The notes under the pieces were generated by a model. It did not search any database, was not told the origin of the DNA, and saw only the letters and a list, made by a program, of their open reading frames with translations. Made by a program: the position numbers and the translations under genes. From Climacteris rufus (Eukaryota > Chordata > Aves > Passeriformes > Climacteridae), in the NCBI GenBank assembly GCA_013398175.1, contig VZRZ01000586.1, forward strand, positions 434,001 to 498,000: 64,000 nt of DNA. The letters are read 5' to 3'. Numbering within the stretch: position 1 is the first letter of the stretch; each line of letters starts with the position of its first letter. Positions 40,101 to 55,100 of this stretch are shown piece by piece.

Positions 40101-43100
40101 CTCCTTTTTTTTTTTTTTCTTCTTCTGTGTCTGAATCTCTTAGTGGATGATAAAGCAGACAGCTCACTTGCATTTCTCATGCTGGATTCTCACTTAACTG
40201 AAACATCTTCTTGCCTGATCTTCTGCCAACCTTTGTAACCACATGGAAGCAGTTTTTCACTGTGAAAATGGATGTCAGGGCTCCCATTGGGTTTAGGAGG
40301 AGTAGTTCAATTTAGAAATGTAATTATTAGCCATTCCCAGTTCATGTTACTCTCCATGTCCTTTTGGTCCCACACATTCTTTGGGTTAAAGCATACCCTC
40401 TCCTTTCCCCTCTGTTCCCCTGCCCTCTGTTACAGAAGAGGGGCTGGTGTGTTGTTCTCAGTTCTTGCTTAAGGAAAGAAGGTTCATTTGTGCCTGTGGA
40501 TTTCAAAGAAGAGATGCAAAAAGAGAGACAAAACAACCTTTGACTTAGAATTCTGTTTTTCAAGGGCATATGATACACTGAGGTCACTAAAGGGATAGCA
40601 TGACCTTGAGGAGAAGAATGGACTCTTAAATATTTCATACACCTAGACCTCCAGTTGCCTGAATCAACTATAGCCTTTTTGTTCCCATATTCAGATTTAG
40701 GTTTAGACTGTAGTTTCTGCTTGCACAAATACTTCTATGAGAACAAATACAGTTCAATGAAAATATGTTGTGAAAGTAGTTGATGCCTATGTTTGCCTAA
40801 TTTATTAGGCACATTTACAGTATGCTGCATTTCTGTTTCTTTTCTGATCTAATATAGTAAAAATAGTACATCAAATTAAATTAGCTCCATTTTGTACTTG
40901 CTCAGTAGTGGATGTAGTGTCTTGCAGGATCTGTTTTTTATTTTTAAAACAAATCAGACAAATGAAACACAGTTATTTCTCAGTAATTTAATTTCTTTCT
41001 AATTATAATTTTCAGGGGCAATTGGTTTTGATATTAGAAAGATGTAGTATGCATTATGCTGATGTTCATTAGGTTAGAATGACATGGTAAATTCACAGAA
41101 GGGGAGGGACAACAGATTTTTTGAGAGATTGAATTTGAATTACTGTAATTTCTCATTAAAGCCTGAATTCATTAATGAAATATATCAAACAACAGCAGTT
41201 TTTCACATTTCAGTGTGATCTGTGTTGCAAAGAATGTTTTGAAAAGAAACAGAAGAAAATCTATAAAGCAGAGGATGTTTTTGTAAATTAAAGTCACTTA
41301 TCTAGCTTTGTATGATTTTTTCTTTAAATTTTGCTTACCAGCTTTCTGTGGCATTGCTGTATCTGCAGGCTCTGAATTGGTTTAGCTACTGTTCTAAAGC
41401 TCTTGGCAGTGTTGGGATCAGTGGCTGTGCAAATGTGCTCATGCTCGGTAAAGTCCTGTATGATTGCATTGTCCCAATTATATTATTATCATAGCTATAT
41501 CTCTGATTTCCAATTGAATTACTTCTTGTTCTCATTGTCTGTTACACGACTTACAGACATAACATTAGTAAAATTTTGATCTTTTAAAAATCAAACTGTT
41601 AACTACTTCTCTAATTCTCTTTGTGGATAGTTTAGCAAATGTGAGGTCAGTAAAATGGCCTTGCCCTGAGAAGCAGTGGCAATTGGGTGATCAGCTGCTA
41701 TGACCCAATGTTTAGTGGAAGCTTGGTAAAATGTATAGAGAGTGTTCCAAAGGAACAGCTCAAGGTCTTTATTTTATTGAAAATTCAGTCGCTTTCATGT
41801 GAGCCTTTTTACTCTTTTGAAAAAATGGAAGTGGCAGGGTTTTGCAGTTTGCAAAGGAGTAATACTGTGTTGTCTTTTACTTGGATTTTTGTCACATAAT
41901 GTACCCAGGGTTGGATATACCTAGCTAAACTAGGCAGATAGTAGATGTAACATTCTGGTTATATATCTGATGACTTGAAAAAACTCAATAGCAAAAGCTC
42001 AATCAACCTACCTATAGGGAAATAGTAAATCACCCATTTGGATTGAAAATACTTGTATTTGGCAGGACACAATCAATGTGAAAGACTTCTATCCTGTGGA
42101 TAACAGTAGTTTTGCCATCATTGAGGAACTTGTTGTGAGAAAGGATGGTTTCCATCTTGTCCCCGTGATAGAAGAGATCTCTTGTTGTCCAGCACTGACT
42201 ATCTGTGGAGCTGACATAGTTCAGTGTCATTTCTGAGTGTTTCCCACCTATAAAACAGAATCATCCAGGTTGGAAAAAACGTCCAATATCATCAAGCCAA
42301 ACCACCAACACAGCACTGCTTACAACCAGACCATGTTCCCATGTGTACCTTAAATTGCCTAGGAGATGGGAACCCCACCGTTCCTCAAGGGAGCCATGTT
42401 TTTCCCAGCAAGGTGTTGTCCCAACACCTTTCATGGTGTTTCCACAAGTGCAGAGGCCCAGAGAGATTGCAGTTGAGAGCAAGAGCAGGAGGTATGTCCT
42501 GTGGTGGTTCACCAGCTACAGAAGCTGGGAGGAGGGAAGGAAAGGCTCATTTCTGTTCCCTTCAGCTCAACCAGGGTTTTGAATCTGAGTAACATGGAGT
42601 GAAATAGTGTTTTGTGTGGTGGTGTCTTTTTGGTTGTGGGTTTGGGGTTTTTTTTAAAGCTTGAGATTTGCTTTTACTACTAACTCCATTGTTATTAAAT
42701 GTTGTTAATTAAAGCTGTTTGATCTGATTGAGTCATTTAGGCTAAATTTTGTTTGAGTTTTCCTTTGAGCACTGAGCATCTTACCCTGGAAAGTGCTAAG
42801 TAACCTTGTCTCCCACAGCCTTCTCAGTAGGAGCTGAGAACTCTGCACACCCCAGGAGGTGACTGGGTTTTCATGAGGCCAGGGCACACACAGTCTAGCA
42901 TAATTTAAAAATAGGATGAAGCTTTTCAGATGTGTTTTGGTTAATATGTCATGGGCCCATGAGTGACCTTTCAAAACAGTGAACTATAATCACTCTGCGG
43001 CCGAGTTCCTGGTTTTCTGTTCTGGAAGCAACAGCCTCCGCAGTAAGCTTCTAGCACCCAAGGGAGCTGTGAGAGAGATGGGGGTGTTTATTGATCAGGT

Positions 43101-46100
43101 GCTTGCATGACTCACATCACCAATGCCTCTCTGATAAACAGTTCTGTGAGCAGGTGAGCAGTTTGGCGCATGTCTGCTTGTGAGTTTTCCAGGGGAATTC
43201 TTTTGAGGTTAAAATCAAGTGTACCCCCCAACTTGTGCCAGTATTTCCTGAAAGTTTTCTTTGTGAACTCTCTTCCCTCGAGACCCTGGGCCTCAAATTT
43301 AAAAAATAATCTTTCCATGTGCTGATACTTACGTTGTCTCTCCCTACTTGTAACTACTTGCAGTTCCATGTGTGTATGTTTTGTGTATCTTGACGTGCCA
43401 GAGATGACACTTCATATCTTGGTAAAACTGACCCAGATTTTAAGATGTGGATGTGTGAACCAGATTTTTTTGATCTCTATATTTAGGTTCGTCTGTACAA
43501 TGGCTTCAGTAAACAGGATGACAAGCACTTGCAGCTGCATTACTGTTTCCACTGATGCTTTCTCTGGAGTCTGGGTCACTGCTAGCTGAGCAGTCCTTTA
43601 AGCGTCTGCAAGTGCATGTGGATCAGTGAGACATCAAGAAGGAGCAGTTATTCTTTGGTGTTTAATCCTTGTTTTTTTTCAGTCTGTAAGTTATTTGGTT
43701 TTGTTCTTTTCATGCCATCTAATTTTTCTTTATGTTAAGTTTTCATAGCTCTGTCTTTATTAAAAGCTCTGAGGAGATCTTCAGATTAACAGCTCTGTAT
43801 TAGTGAAAGATTTACTGGTTTTAATCTCACATTAGTGAAAGACAGAAGTTTTATTGCTGTGTTTGCTTTCATTCTTTAAACTTACTAGAAATGCTTAATA
43901 ATAGAATGCGTGATTAGGAAACTTACACTTAACAGGTTGTTTCCCATCTTCTGGATACTTTCCAAGTCTTGGTGATAATTTTGGATGGTGGGTGTGCTAA
44001 ACAGTATATCAGAGCAAAGAGTAAGGAAGAGATGAAGGGAGTACATTGTGTCTGACATTTTTTAATTGCAGATTTACTCATGAAGAAGCTGACAAGGATA
44101 AACCTTCGCTTTTTTTGAGAGTTTTGCCTATGAAATTTTATGGGACCATGTTTGTTTTCAAAAGCATATACCAATTTTCAGTACCTTAGCATGAGTCGTA
44201 TTCTACCATTTTCTCAAAGGCCTAATAAAAGGTGCTTAGGTAGCCAAATCCTTTTTAGATACCTGAATTTCTACTGAAATTCACAACAGAATGGAAATTT
44301 TTATACATTTTTGAGTACACTGCATTATCTAAAGTTGTGGGTATGTATTGGTGGTATTTTCAAGGGAATATAAACAGTTTCGTTGTCTAACTGCCATTTC
44401 TGCACAAATATTGTTGACTAATTGTTTTTAAAATCTGGACTCTACGCCCTTATTTTTGAAAACTGCTGGTGGTTCCTGTTGATTTCTCTGGGAGATGTGG
44501 TTCAGCAGACATGAAAGGTAAATCAGTGACTATAAAGCTTTGTAGTTACTGATCGCCTTTTGAAAAAGCATGCATTTTCTCTTGCTGGGAGGCATATAAC
44601 AAGACACAGCTGGGAATAGAACTATCTCTGCATTTTCAAGAATACAGGGGCTTCCTAGACCGGTGCTTCATCTGACATGTAATTAGTTTTTTGAGAAGAC
44701 AGGGATCTAATTAAGACTGGTAGAGGACTTTTTAAATTTTATCTTTACAAATTAAAATGGTATTTAAAATCAGAACTACATGTTGGGATAGGGTGCTAAC
44801 GTTATCTCTTGTTTTTTGTTCTATAGTTTGCTCAGCATTTTCTGTAGGGATGTCTGCCACATGATATTTCAGATATGGTTTGTTTGGGTATAGTATAAAA
44901 TTAATATTCTGTGAACAGTCATACATCTTGAAGCATTCTTTGGCTCAAGAACAGAGCATGTATTTAGAAATTGTTCTTTATTAGATGAACTGCTACTAAG
45001 TGTACCTAAATACAAAAAAAAAAAAAAGGTTAAGTATGCTTTCTATTGCATTCTGTCATGAGGAAGAAACCAGACTGTGTGATGTTCAGGATTAGCTACA
45101 ATTCATGAGAAGGTGGAAGAACTGTTTCAGATCCTAGCCAATGCTGTCACTTCAAATGTATAAAAAGCCCTTGAACTGAAATTCCCTGCTGCTGTTATTC
45201 TGCACTTTATTGAAATATAGTACAGGGGTATGCTTTGAATTTTTTCCCTGAGTCATTGACAGTTGTCAATGTCGTATTCAGCCTACAACTTTGCTCTCTG
45301 AGCTACTAGTGAAAAAGGGAAGTAACATTTTACTTACTTACATTTTACTTACTAACATTTTACTTACTTTTACTCATGGAAATTAGCACAAGGAAATACA
45401 GTTGTTAGTAACCTTGCCAATGCAAAATTCTTCCATTAATTTTACTTAAACTCCTTTTCCATCCTGGCTTGAAATGTCTATATGATTAGCCCTCTATCCG
45501 TTCCTTGGGAGACTAACTCAAAAGTTTAATGGGGTTCTCCATTTCTGATATTCAGTCAAGTTACACTTTTTCCTCTGATTTCACATGAATATGGCTTGCC
45601 ATTTTCCCCTGGGCTGTCGTTTAAAATTTATACCCATCTTCATGTTTGCACTCTGTGAAACACATTGCAGCAGTCATCACATTTCGTAGCTTGCTTCCTC
45701 ATTTATTTGCTGTACATTGTATACCTGGCTGTCTGGACCCACATAAATTTTTCTGTTCACTGGCTTTTTTTCCGGATTCATGATTGTTTCGTGATGATTG
45801 CTGTGTTTACCCCAATTTACTAACACCTTTCTAGTGCTGAGAACACCAGAACTGAGTGTTGTCTTTGAAGTGTACCTGTGCCCTCAGACTGAAACTCTCA
45901 TATCTGAAAACAAAGGAATAAAAAAATTTTTTCCTGTCATCTCACACTGAATTTTCCATTCTATTTGCTGCTTGTAAGTGCTGCTCTTCATGACCATGGT
46001 ATAGTGGCAGAGATGGGTATCCCACTGAGGCTCTGGGTGTGAGGAATGGACCTGCTCTGCTTTTCATGTTTCCCCTTTCATCACTGTAATTCTTGGGTCT

Positions 46101-49100
46101 TTTGGGTGGAGGATACAAAGCCCAATGACATTGTCCTCAGCCGTGTAGCACCTCTTTTTGTGTCTCTAGCCACAGAGGTGGGAATGGGTTGGACCTTATT
46201 AGTGTAATGGGACAGCAGGATGAGCCAACCGGTCAGGTTTGCAAGCAATCCTTGCAGCTGTGTGGCACAGCAGTCAGGAACAGCAATTGTTGCCTTGAAT
46301 TAAAATGTGTGCAGGATGCGGGTCAGTGCTGTATCACAGTCTAGCCATTTTCACAGGTGCTGGATTCCACCTTGCTGGTTTGCAGATGCACTGTGTGTAC
46401 CTGTAAGCAATAGATAACTGGCTGTAGGTGTGCTAGTGGTCCTGAATTATGTGAACATATTATATTGGCGTAAATAAACTGCTATGGACAATTTCACAGG
46501 TAACATCTATTGAAAATCTTGCTCTATGGGATTTTGTTATGTTAGATGTGTGCACTTTTAGTTCAGAATAGTTACAAAAGCAATAGATTGATATTCAAAT
46601 AATATATTTGGGAGTTATATATTGAATTTGTACTAATGATAATGAAAGCTGTGAGTATGAAAACCAGAGAAAATAATAATTTTAGTTCATAAGTACGGTA
46701 TTTCAGCTGTACCACAAAGTATTGAGGGCTCGCTTTAGGGGGAAGGGGAAAAATTTGAATTATGTGAGGTATATCAAAGAATGGGTAAGAAAGAGTATTT
46801 AAATTTGTTAGTTTTTCCCTGCACAGCAGTGCCTGTTGCACACCTCATTAGATAAACAAGTAAAATGCCAGCTAATTAATAGATGTGTTGAGTGGTCAAA
46901 GAACAGTGCCTAAAACTTTCTCATTTCCTGAGCACTGCATGGAAATGAAACGAAAGGAAAGGAGCCCTTCCACTTGTTAGGGATATAATGAAGTTAAACA
47001 GTATGTCTCTTAGGATTTATATGGGCTTAATTTTTGGTTTTGATAACTGTTACACTACTGAAATTATGAATGGTCAAGTAAAATTTTCTATGACAAACTT
47101 TTCTCTTCTTGGATAGCTGTAACTGTTAAGTTTGCAGTTTACCTTGTGTCTCTGCTGGGGGTTCATGGTTGTTTCTTTTTGTGTCCTTTTATTTTAGTTT
47201 TGAAAGATTGCAAAATGTAGGCTTTGCACAGGGGTAGGAAAAGGTGTTTCTGTTCAATTGATCTGAATTGAAAATCCAATTACTTGAATTAGAACCAGAG
47301 GACCCTCAAAACAGCCTTCCAGTAGGAAGGTTCATGGCTTTAAGATAACTCTTAACTGGTTCCAGTTAAGAACATATCACGGTGTGTTCTAACAGCAGCG
47401 CTCCAAAATCAAAAGATGGAAGCTAAAGAGAGGGATAACTTTATTATCTAAACACCTCCCTCCAAAAAAAAACCGCAAAACCACAAACCCCACCAAAAAA
47501 AACCCAACCCCCCAAAAAAAACCCAAACCAAAACAAAGATCAACCTCTAGAAAGCACACAGTGGAAGAAGAAAATTAACCCCATCAGGTAAATAAGGTGC
47601 CCAAAGGTTATGACATTACATGGTGCACTGGCTACTGCTGAGCTGGGCCAGGAGGTTACTGTCCTGAGTTTGTTTTGTACTCTGTTTCCTGGGGAAGACT
47701 GAATTGGGATGAAGAGCTAATGGGGAATATGGAGGGAGAATTCAGATCTGTGAGATCAGCGGAGAGAAGGAAGAATACAAAAGAGAAGCATCAAGTATAT
47801 CCATGTTGAGGGGAGGGAGCTGGACCTGGTCAAACAGTGATTGCAAGAAGAGGAGACTTTTGTAGTTCTGGCAGAAATTATCAGATTCTGGTATAGTCTG
47901 ATTGTGGACAACCTGGTTTTGCACATGTAGGTGTATTTGGATGTAACTCCAGAATGACAGGTAGCACATGCTTTTTTTCCCCCCAAGTGTTCTTGATTTG
48001 CTAATTTTACTTTCAGAACTGTCCTCCTGTATGCTAGAGTGATGATTAATCCTGTAGACTTTGATGCACTTACTAGAAGTTGTTGTTCCTTTTTTATTGG
48101 AAGCTTTGCTAAAGGAAAGTGTTTGAGCTACAGTTTTTTGTGTCCCCTTTATTTGAATGACATGCTAAATCAAGCAGGACTTGATGAGTGACATTCCACG
48201 TTTGATTCAGATGTACTTCAGTTGCATGAGAGGACCAGTAGCTTAAATACTCTTAGTGACAAAGGCAAACGATAATAATTTTGACTCAGTGCCTCTGTAC
48301 CCCCAGGTTATGTGAAGAAACGAAAGCGGTGTCATTTTTGATGCACTGACACTGCTCAGCTCTCTTTGGAATAGGTCTGATCTGCCATCAATAGATGTGC
48401 CTGGGACTTTTCATATGCCATCACACACACACATTCTCCAACATCCAGAGGAAAAGATTACTCAGAGTCACTTGTTATCTGTGTGATTCTAGGGGCATCA
48501 TGGGAAGTTACAAGGTATACCAAAAGGAGCATGTGCACAGATTTCAGTTCTTTGCAAGCATCTGTCCATATCTAGCAGCAAAAAATAGCCATGACTGATG
48601 CTGGGCCATCAGTTGTCGAATCGCAAGAAACACAGAAACTCATTGAACTAAGGTGTTTCAGGATATCTACAGTGGCTTGAATATCTGAAAAAAAAAATTG
48701 CTGAGTTGTGGACAAAGGGTACTTCAGAAGCTGTTTAGAAGTTAATTAAAGTTGTTTTAATAAAGAATCCAGAAAATAGTATGAATGTGAAATGGTTTGC
48801 AGTCCAGTTGTGTAGCAAGATGCAAGTATTAAAAAAAAAAAAAAAAAAGGAAAATAGTACTCAAAAAAACTTGAACCCTTTGAAATATAGACTGAAATTT
48901 TTAACAGTGATGAAGTACTGGTTTCTAGAAAATAATAGAAGTGTGTTAGGGGGCCAGAAGTCTTTTGTATTCTGTGCAACTTGCCTAGAATCTTCTTTAA
49001 CAAGTACTAAAGTCTTCCTTGGATTTCAGTGGGATTTAATTCAAGTTCTAAATTCTGTAACAGAAAATAAAGGTAACTTTCATATTGTGAGATTATTCTT

Positions 49101-52100
49101 GCTGCACTTGATTTACAGTCACTTTTTCCATAGTTGTGCAAATACGTGCATGAAAACTTAGGTCCACCTCCTTTTAATTTTTGTCTCATTTGTGGCTTTT
49201 GATGTTTTCTTCCAGAAGATAATGTTATTTTTCACTAATCGTTATTCTATTTATTGACATCAATTTTAAAATCACCGCTTTAAAAAAAGGTAGAAATCCT
49301 ATGCTTCAGTAGTTATTTCCCCATGTGAAAGAGCAAAACCCTGTATAACTATTTGTATTTTAAAAAGCCTTATGCAAATTTTTATTTCTAGAAGCATGTA
49401 ATAAGATCTACTATCTCCCATATTTCTAACTGTCATGATTGTAACACTGTTTGTCTCTCTGTGTGTCTGGACATACACAGCACTTCATGGTTAGTGTTCT
49501 ATGCAACTGAAACTTTAATTTAGTTGCATTTATAGTTTTGTCACATTACTGAGACTGTATTGTAAAAGTGTCATGAATGAATGGAGTGCAGTACATACAG
49601 ATTTGTATTAGTCAATAGTACTCATGGTTTCACTAAATTTTGTGATTTTTTTTCTATTGTCTCCCTTGACTTCAGCAAGGCTTTGGACATGGTCTCTCAC
49701 AATATCCGCATAGCTTAAGAAACATGGACTGGATGAGAGCGCAGTGAGGTGGATTGAAAACTGGCTGAACAGTTGATCCCAGAGGATTGTAATCAGTGGC
49801 ACAGGGTGTAGTTGGAGGCCTGTCACTAATGCTGCTCCTCAGCGTTCAATACTGGGCCCAGTATTGTTTAACTTGCTCATCAATGGCTTGGGTGAAGGGG
49901 GGTCAGATGCCTCTGCAGCATGGCAGAGGTGGCCATGCGGTGCTGTGCAGACCTTCAGAGGGACCTCAACAGGTTGGAGAAATGGGCTCAGATAACCTTC
50001 TGAAATTCAGCACAGTCAAAGGCAGGGTTCTGCACCTGAGGAAGGAATAACCCCAGGCACCAGCACAGGCTTGGGGCTGACCTGCTAGATAGCAGCTCTG
50101 TGGAGAAGGACCTGGGGGTGTTGGTATTCATGAGCTAGCAGTGTGTCTTTGTGGCCAAGGAGTACAATGGTGTCCTGGGGTGCATTAGGAAGAACATTCC
50201 CAGCAGATCAGGGAAGTGATCCTGTGCCTCTGCCTAGCCCAGGTGAGGCCATGTCTGGAGTGCTGTGTCCCATTCTGGGCTCTTCAGTACAACAGAGACA
50301 TGGACCTTCTGGAGCAGGTCCAGTGGAGAGCAACAAAGATGATCAAGGATTGGATCATCTCTCTTACAAGGAAAGGCTGAGTGTGCTAAGCCTGTTCAGC
50401 CTTGAAAACAACCTGGAGAGGGGACCTTGTCAATGTCTGTCAGTGTCTACAGGGAGGTGTCCTGCTCAGTGGTGCTAAGCATCAGGACAAGAGGCAATGG
50501 GCAGAAACTGATGCACAGAAGTTCCACTTGAATGTGAGTAAGAACTTCTTTACTGTGCAGTGACTGAGCACTGGAACAGATTGCCCGGAGAGGATGTGGA
50601 ATCTCCCTCACTGGAGATACTGAAGAACCATCTGGATGCAATCCTGTGCCATGTGCTCTGGGGTGACCCTGCTTGAGCAGGGAGGTTGGACCAGATGACC
50701 CACTGTGGTCCCTTCCAGCTGATGCATTCTGTGACTCTGTGATTTGCAACAGAATTATAGAATAGTGAGGTTGGAAAAGACCTCTAAGGTCATCGAGTCC
50801 AGCTGTTAACTCTGCACCACTGTGTTCACCACTGAACCGTATTCCCACGTGCCACATCCATATGCCTTTTGAACACTTCAAAGGATAGTGATTCCACCAC
50901 TTAAGTGAGTAGCCTGTTCCAATGCCTGACCACCCTTTTAGTGAAGAAACTGAACAAAATTTGTGTTATATAATTGTAAATATACATGTATAAATACATT
51001 TTTAAAGTCTCCCTTTTTTTTTTTTTAAGACATTGTGAATACCAGCAATAGTTGATTACGAAATCTACCAGATAAGAAAATCTAGAATGTGGCCATAGTT
51101 CTATGTATGTTTCTGAATATGAGCTTCAGTGGACCACTTCCTCAGCTGATATGTGCTGAGTGGGATGTAATCTTTCAAAACCTCCAGAGTGGAAAAGCAA
51201 GATTATTTTTCCCATAGTTCTATTTTTTTTTAAGAGTTCCGCTGAAATGTAGTGAATGTTTCACAGCACAGCACTCATACATACCATGTGATGAACTGTC
51301 TTGCTAATTTACTTGTTCATAATTTGTCAAAAAAACATTTATCACTCACTCATACTTGTGGCAGTTGAACACCAAATGCAGAGTTTTTATTAAGTTTCTT
51401 TGTCCTAGCTATACATAACACAGTAGTAATTTTTGTTTATTTTTCAGTTGCTGTTAAATTTATTTTGTTTGTTCTATTTTCAACATAGAATGAAATGGTT
51501 GTCTCCAGGCTGTGACTTTATAAGACTTTTGGTGGTGTCCATTAAACAAGAGAAATCCCTTTGCTATAAAACATTGCTGCTTCTGGGTGCTTAGTCTCCT
51601 CTGCTCTTATTTGCATGCATGTAATCAATAAACAAATTGGAAGAAAGACTTTACATTGAACCCTTTTGTGGTGTGTTTAAATACTAGGTTTGAATTGTAA
51701 TTCTCTTCACATGGTCTAATTCACACAGGGTCAATTACAAAAAAAATTTTTTTTCTGTTAACTAATCCAAATTTTTTGTGGAAATAGTGTACCTAGTTTT
51801 TCATCTGGTCAATACCTAAATGCCATCGTGTCCTACCAATTCTCAAGGCACTTGTTCAAAGATCAGCTGTTTCAGAAATGCAATTGGAAAGTTTTGTTTG
51901 GTTGCAATCCCACAATATGTCTTCTGAAAATCATTATTTCCAACCTGTGTTTGTGATGTGATTTATTGTCAAGCTGTTAGGTTTCAAACTGGATCGCAGA
52001 ACAATTACTGGAGTTGAGAATGGCTTGTCTTCATAGTGCAATGCTTTTTGGAACAAATTTTGTTGTGTTTGGGGAAGAAGGCTGGTCAGAAGTAAAGCAA

Positions 52101-55100
52101 TATGAATGGTCTGGTTCCAGGCTCAAATGGTGGTTTTCTCGAGATAGCAGACTAAAGGTTGTGACAGTAATAGGAATTCATTGAAGAATCTGGAAACATT
52201 TTCAAAGATAAGAAAACAAAGACTTGAAGATGAGAATGGAAATAATTAGTGGACATTGATGAAAAGCTGATGTACCATGGCGTGTTATGTGTAGATATGG
52301 GCCCTATATTGAAAATATAGAAATTTTGAGAGTTGATAGCTAGAAACTATTAAAAGAATACAATTTCAGCTGCATCTTTCTTTCTACTGCTACACCTAGA
52401 AGAGAGTAAAAACATCCTGTCTGTATCATGTTGTCTTTTCAGAATATCATGTACGTCATTAAAAAGGCCTTTTGGCACAAAACTGTCACCAGTATATGTT
52501 TTATTTTTTGTATCAAAATTTCAGTAATATTTTCTTCATCTCAGCAACTTGTTCAGAATTTGACTCAGGCATATAATCAATACCACAGGAACATTTAATC
52601 TTTCAAATTTGTCCATAGCTTGCTTTGCTGAGTCTTAGTATTCTTCTTAACGTATAAAATTTTGTGCATTGCATTTACTTACTGCATGACATTATTGATG
52701 CGTCAGATCTGAGATTTTGGCATATCATAAACAAAATGTCTTCTGAATTCTGTAGCTCCAGATGCACTAAGATTGAGAAAGTCCTATTTGTTTATAGGTT
52801 GGTATTAGACTATCGTAAGATTCTTCAAGACAAAAATTCTTGTTTTCTTTCTTCAGCAAATTGGCAAGTTACAATACTAGGACGTAGAGCTGTGGCTCTC
52901 GTAGAGATGACTAAAACTGGAATAGAAACTAGATCACAATTTCCACACTTAATAAGGCAATAAGTTGGTTGTTGCCATGGGACAGAGCTGGTTGAATTGT
53001 CATAACTATTCCATAGGCATAAATCTTAGACTTGCACCAGATGCTTCGCGCTGTTCCTGCTGCGCAAAACAGCTGGAAATTCAGCTTTAAGGATTTCTTT
53101 TTTAAAGAGAAATGATAGGTGGCACAGACCTGAGATAAACTGAAATTGATGGGAGGCTACAGCCCAACTACAGCATCATTGCTATGGCTTCAGGATGCAT
53201 GTCTGATCCTGAGGTTTGTATCATGATAGATGAAACTGCAGTTCAAGGCCCAGGAAGCAATCTTACAAGCTGATGTAAGGAGGCGAAACTGCTTTTTTTT
53301 TTCCTTTTTATGAATGTGCTTGGTCACAGGAACTTTTGCTTTGCTGTCCTGTTCAGTTTTTATGAATATTTTTCTTTGCCCTGGACATTCAGTTTTGGGG
53401 TAACGTTTTGCCTGGTAGTATAATCAGTTTAGACTCTCCACTCCTTTTTGACTAGCTTCAAGAAATTATACTAATGTTGAATTGCAGGTGAATCTGCTTG
53501 TTTAGGATTCAGTTGGGAAAGATTAATTTGAAAAATAGCAATTACATTGTACATATCCATCTAGTTGATGAATTAGTTCTCTGATGGAGACGAACCCTTG
53601 CAGAATAATTTTTCTGTAGAAGGAACAAGTATGATTAAAATATGTTGGCAAGTGGTTGGAATAAGACCCCTGTGAGCAAAATTGTTACTGAGCCAATAAC
53701 GCTGCTGGAATGCTGGAGGCGCAGAAAGAAGATCCAGAGACAGCTGTGTTCAAGTTCAGAGGAAAGGAAGGAAGGGGGCAAGACCCACTTCTTTATTATC
53801 TTCTATACTCTTTTAGAAATCACTAGTCATTGGAGGAGATCAGTTCTTCCTCCTTCAACTACAGTGGTCAAAGAAAATGTCCATCAAAGATCTGTGTCCA
53901 TGGGAAAGGAATGCAATTGATAAGATAGTTCTACAATAATATGGCTATGTTTACAGAACAATAACCTTGAGAACTAGCTACTATGAAATAGTTGTTTTTA
54001 ACAGCAAAGAGTAAGGCAACAAGCCAAGGCTGTCCACATTAATATTTCAAGCAATAAGAAGTTTACATTAAAAACGTGAAATAGTTCCCACTAATTTCTC
54101 ATATGGTACTTTACTGTTTCTTAAATAACAAAAGTTATACTAGGCCATTTCAAGTATGAAGGTTGTTCGAAGCTTAAGGGTCAAGAAACATGTACTGCAG
54201 GATGTCTTCTGCAGAGGGTCTGAGCTGAACAAAACAGAAATAGCACCATCATGGAGGCTTGGTTTACACCCAAGAGTTTAACTATTCGTATAGCTAAAGG
54301 AATATAAGTGAACGAGCAATGGTGGATGTGTTTATGGGAATGGGAATAAATATTACTGCTGTAAGCTGTATTTAGTAACTGCAGTAAGGTTATACAGAAG
54401 AACTGCATTGCCAGAAGGAAAAATCACATCCCTCACTGGAATAATCATGTTGTACTTCTCTGTGAGGACCAGGCCTAAATTAATTCCAGTTGCATTTCTG
54501 AGTTCTTAAACAAGAAAGCTGCTTCAATAAAGGCATTCTTTGGCTTTGGGAGGGTTTAACACTGAAAGGTGTTAAACATCTGCATCTTTACTGAAATCTG
54601 TGCAGTTTAAGGTGCTGTAAGTCATCAGTCCTGTGTTTGTGTCTTGGCTCTAAGTCTTGTTGAAGTCAGTGGGAAAATGCTTGGGTGACTGGAGGTCAAG
54701 AACCCCTTAAGAGACCTTTGTAAGCCTGGTACATCTTGTTCTCTGACAAATCAGGTGTGCAGTCAGTAGGAAGCAGTTTATCCCAAGTGCAGAAAAATGT
54801 GCCAAAGTGTGACAATATGTGACAATCACAGAGGTGAGCTGAGACACAAATCCAAATTTTGTTTTGTTTGGCAGTTTTATTTCCACTTTTTGCTTCCATG
54901 GTCCACACATAACTAACAGAAGATGACAAGTTGAAGAAAAGCACTACCTTCTCCCTCTGGGGCTCAAGCCATTAATTCTCACTACTGCTGAATTCACTGA
55001 GCACTGGATCAGACCCTGGGTTTGAACAGTCATCACAGAGTCTGGTTTGAGAGTATTTGTAGCTTCCATTCTCACGAACCTTTTAATTTATTCCACCTCA

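Larger units (their letters stand above)
42411..49655 (+). other. PARP8: PARP8 intron 2, distal-central part
   Basis: About 7.2 kb of AT-rich intron with no exon found. It contains an A14 run (45014-45027), a 15-bp tandem repeat (45325-45369), an A/C-rich low-complexity tract (47452-47540) and an A18 run (48831-48848). Confidence 0.75.

Noticed and set aside
40092..40160. Strong pyrimidine tract followed by CTCTTAG, a potential cryptic acceptor
   Set aside because: The downstream sequence has no matching coding segment and no clear donor; such tracts are common in introns.
45325..45369. CRISPR-like or satellite array
   Set aside because: Three contiguous 15-bp units with no spacers; a simple tandem duplication.
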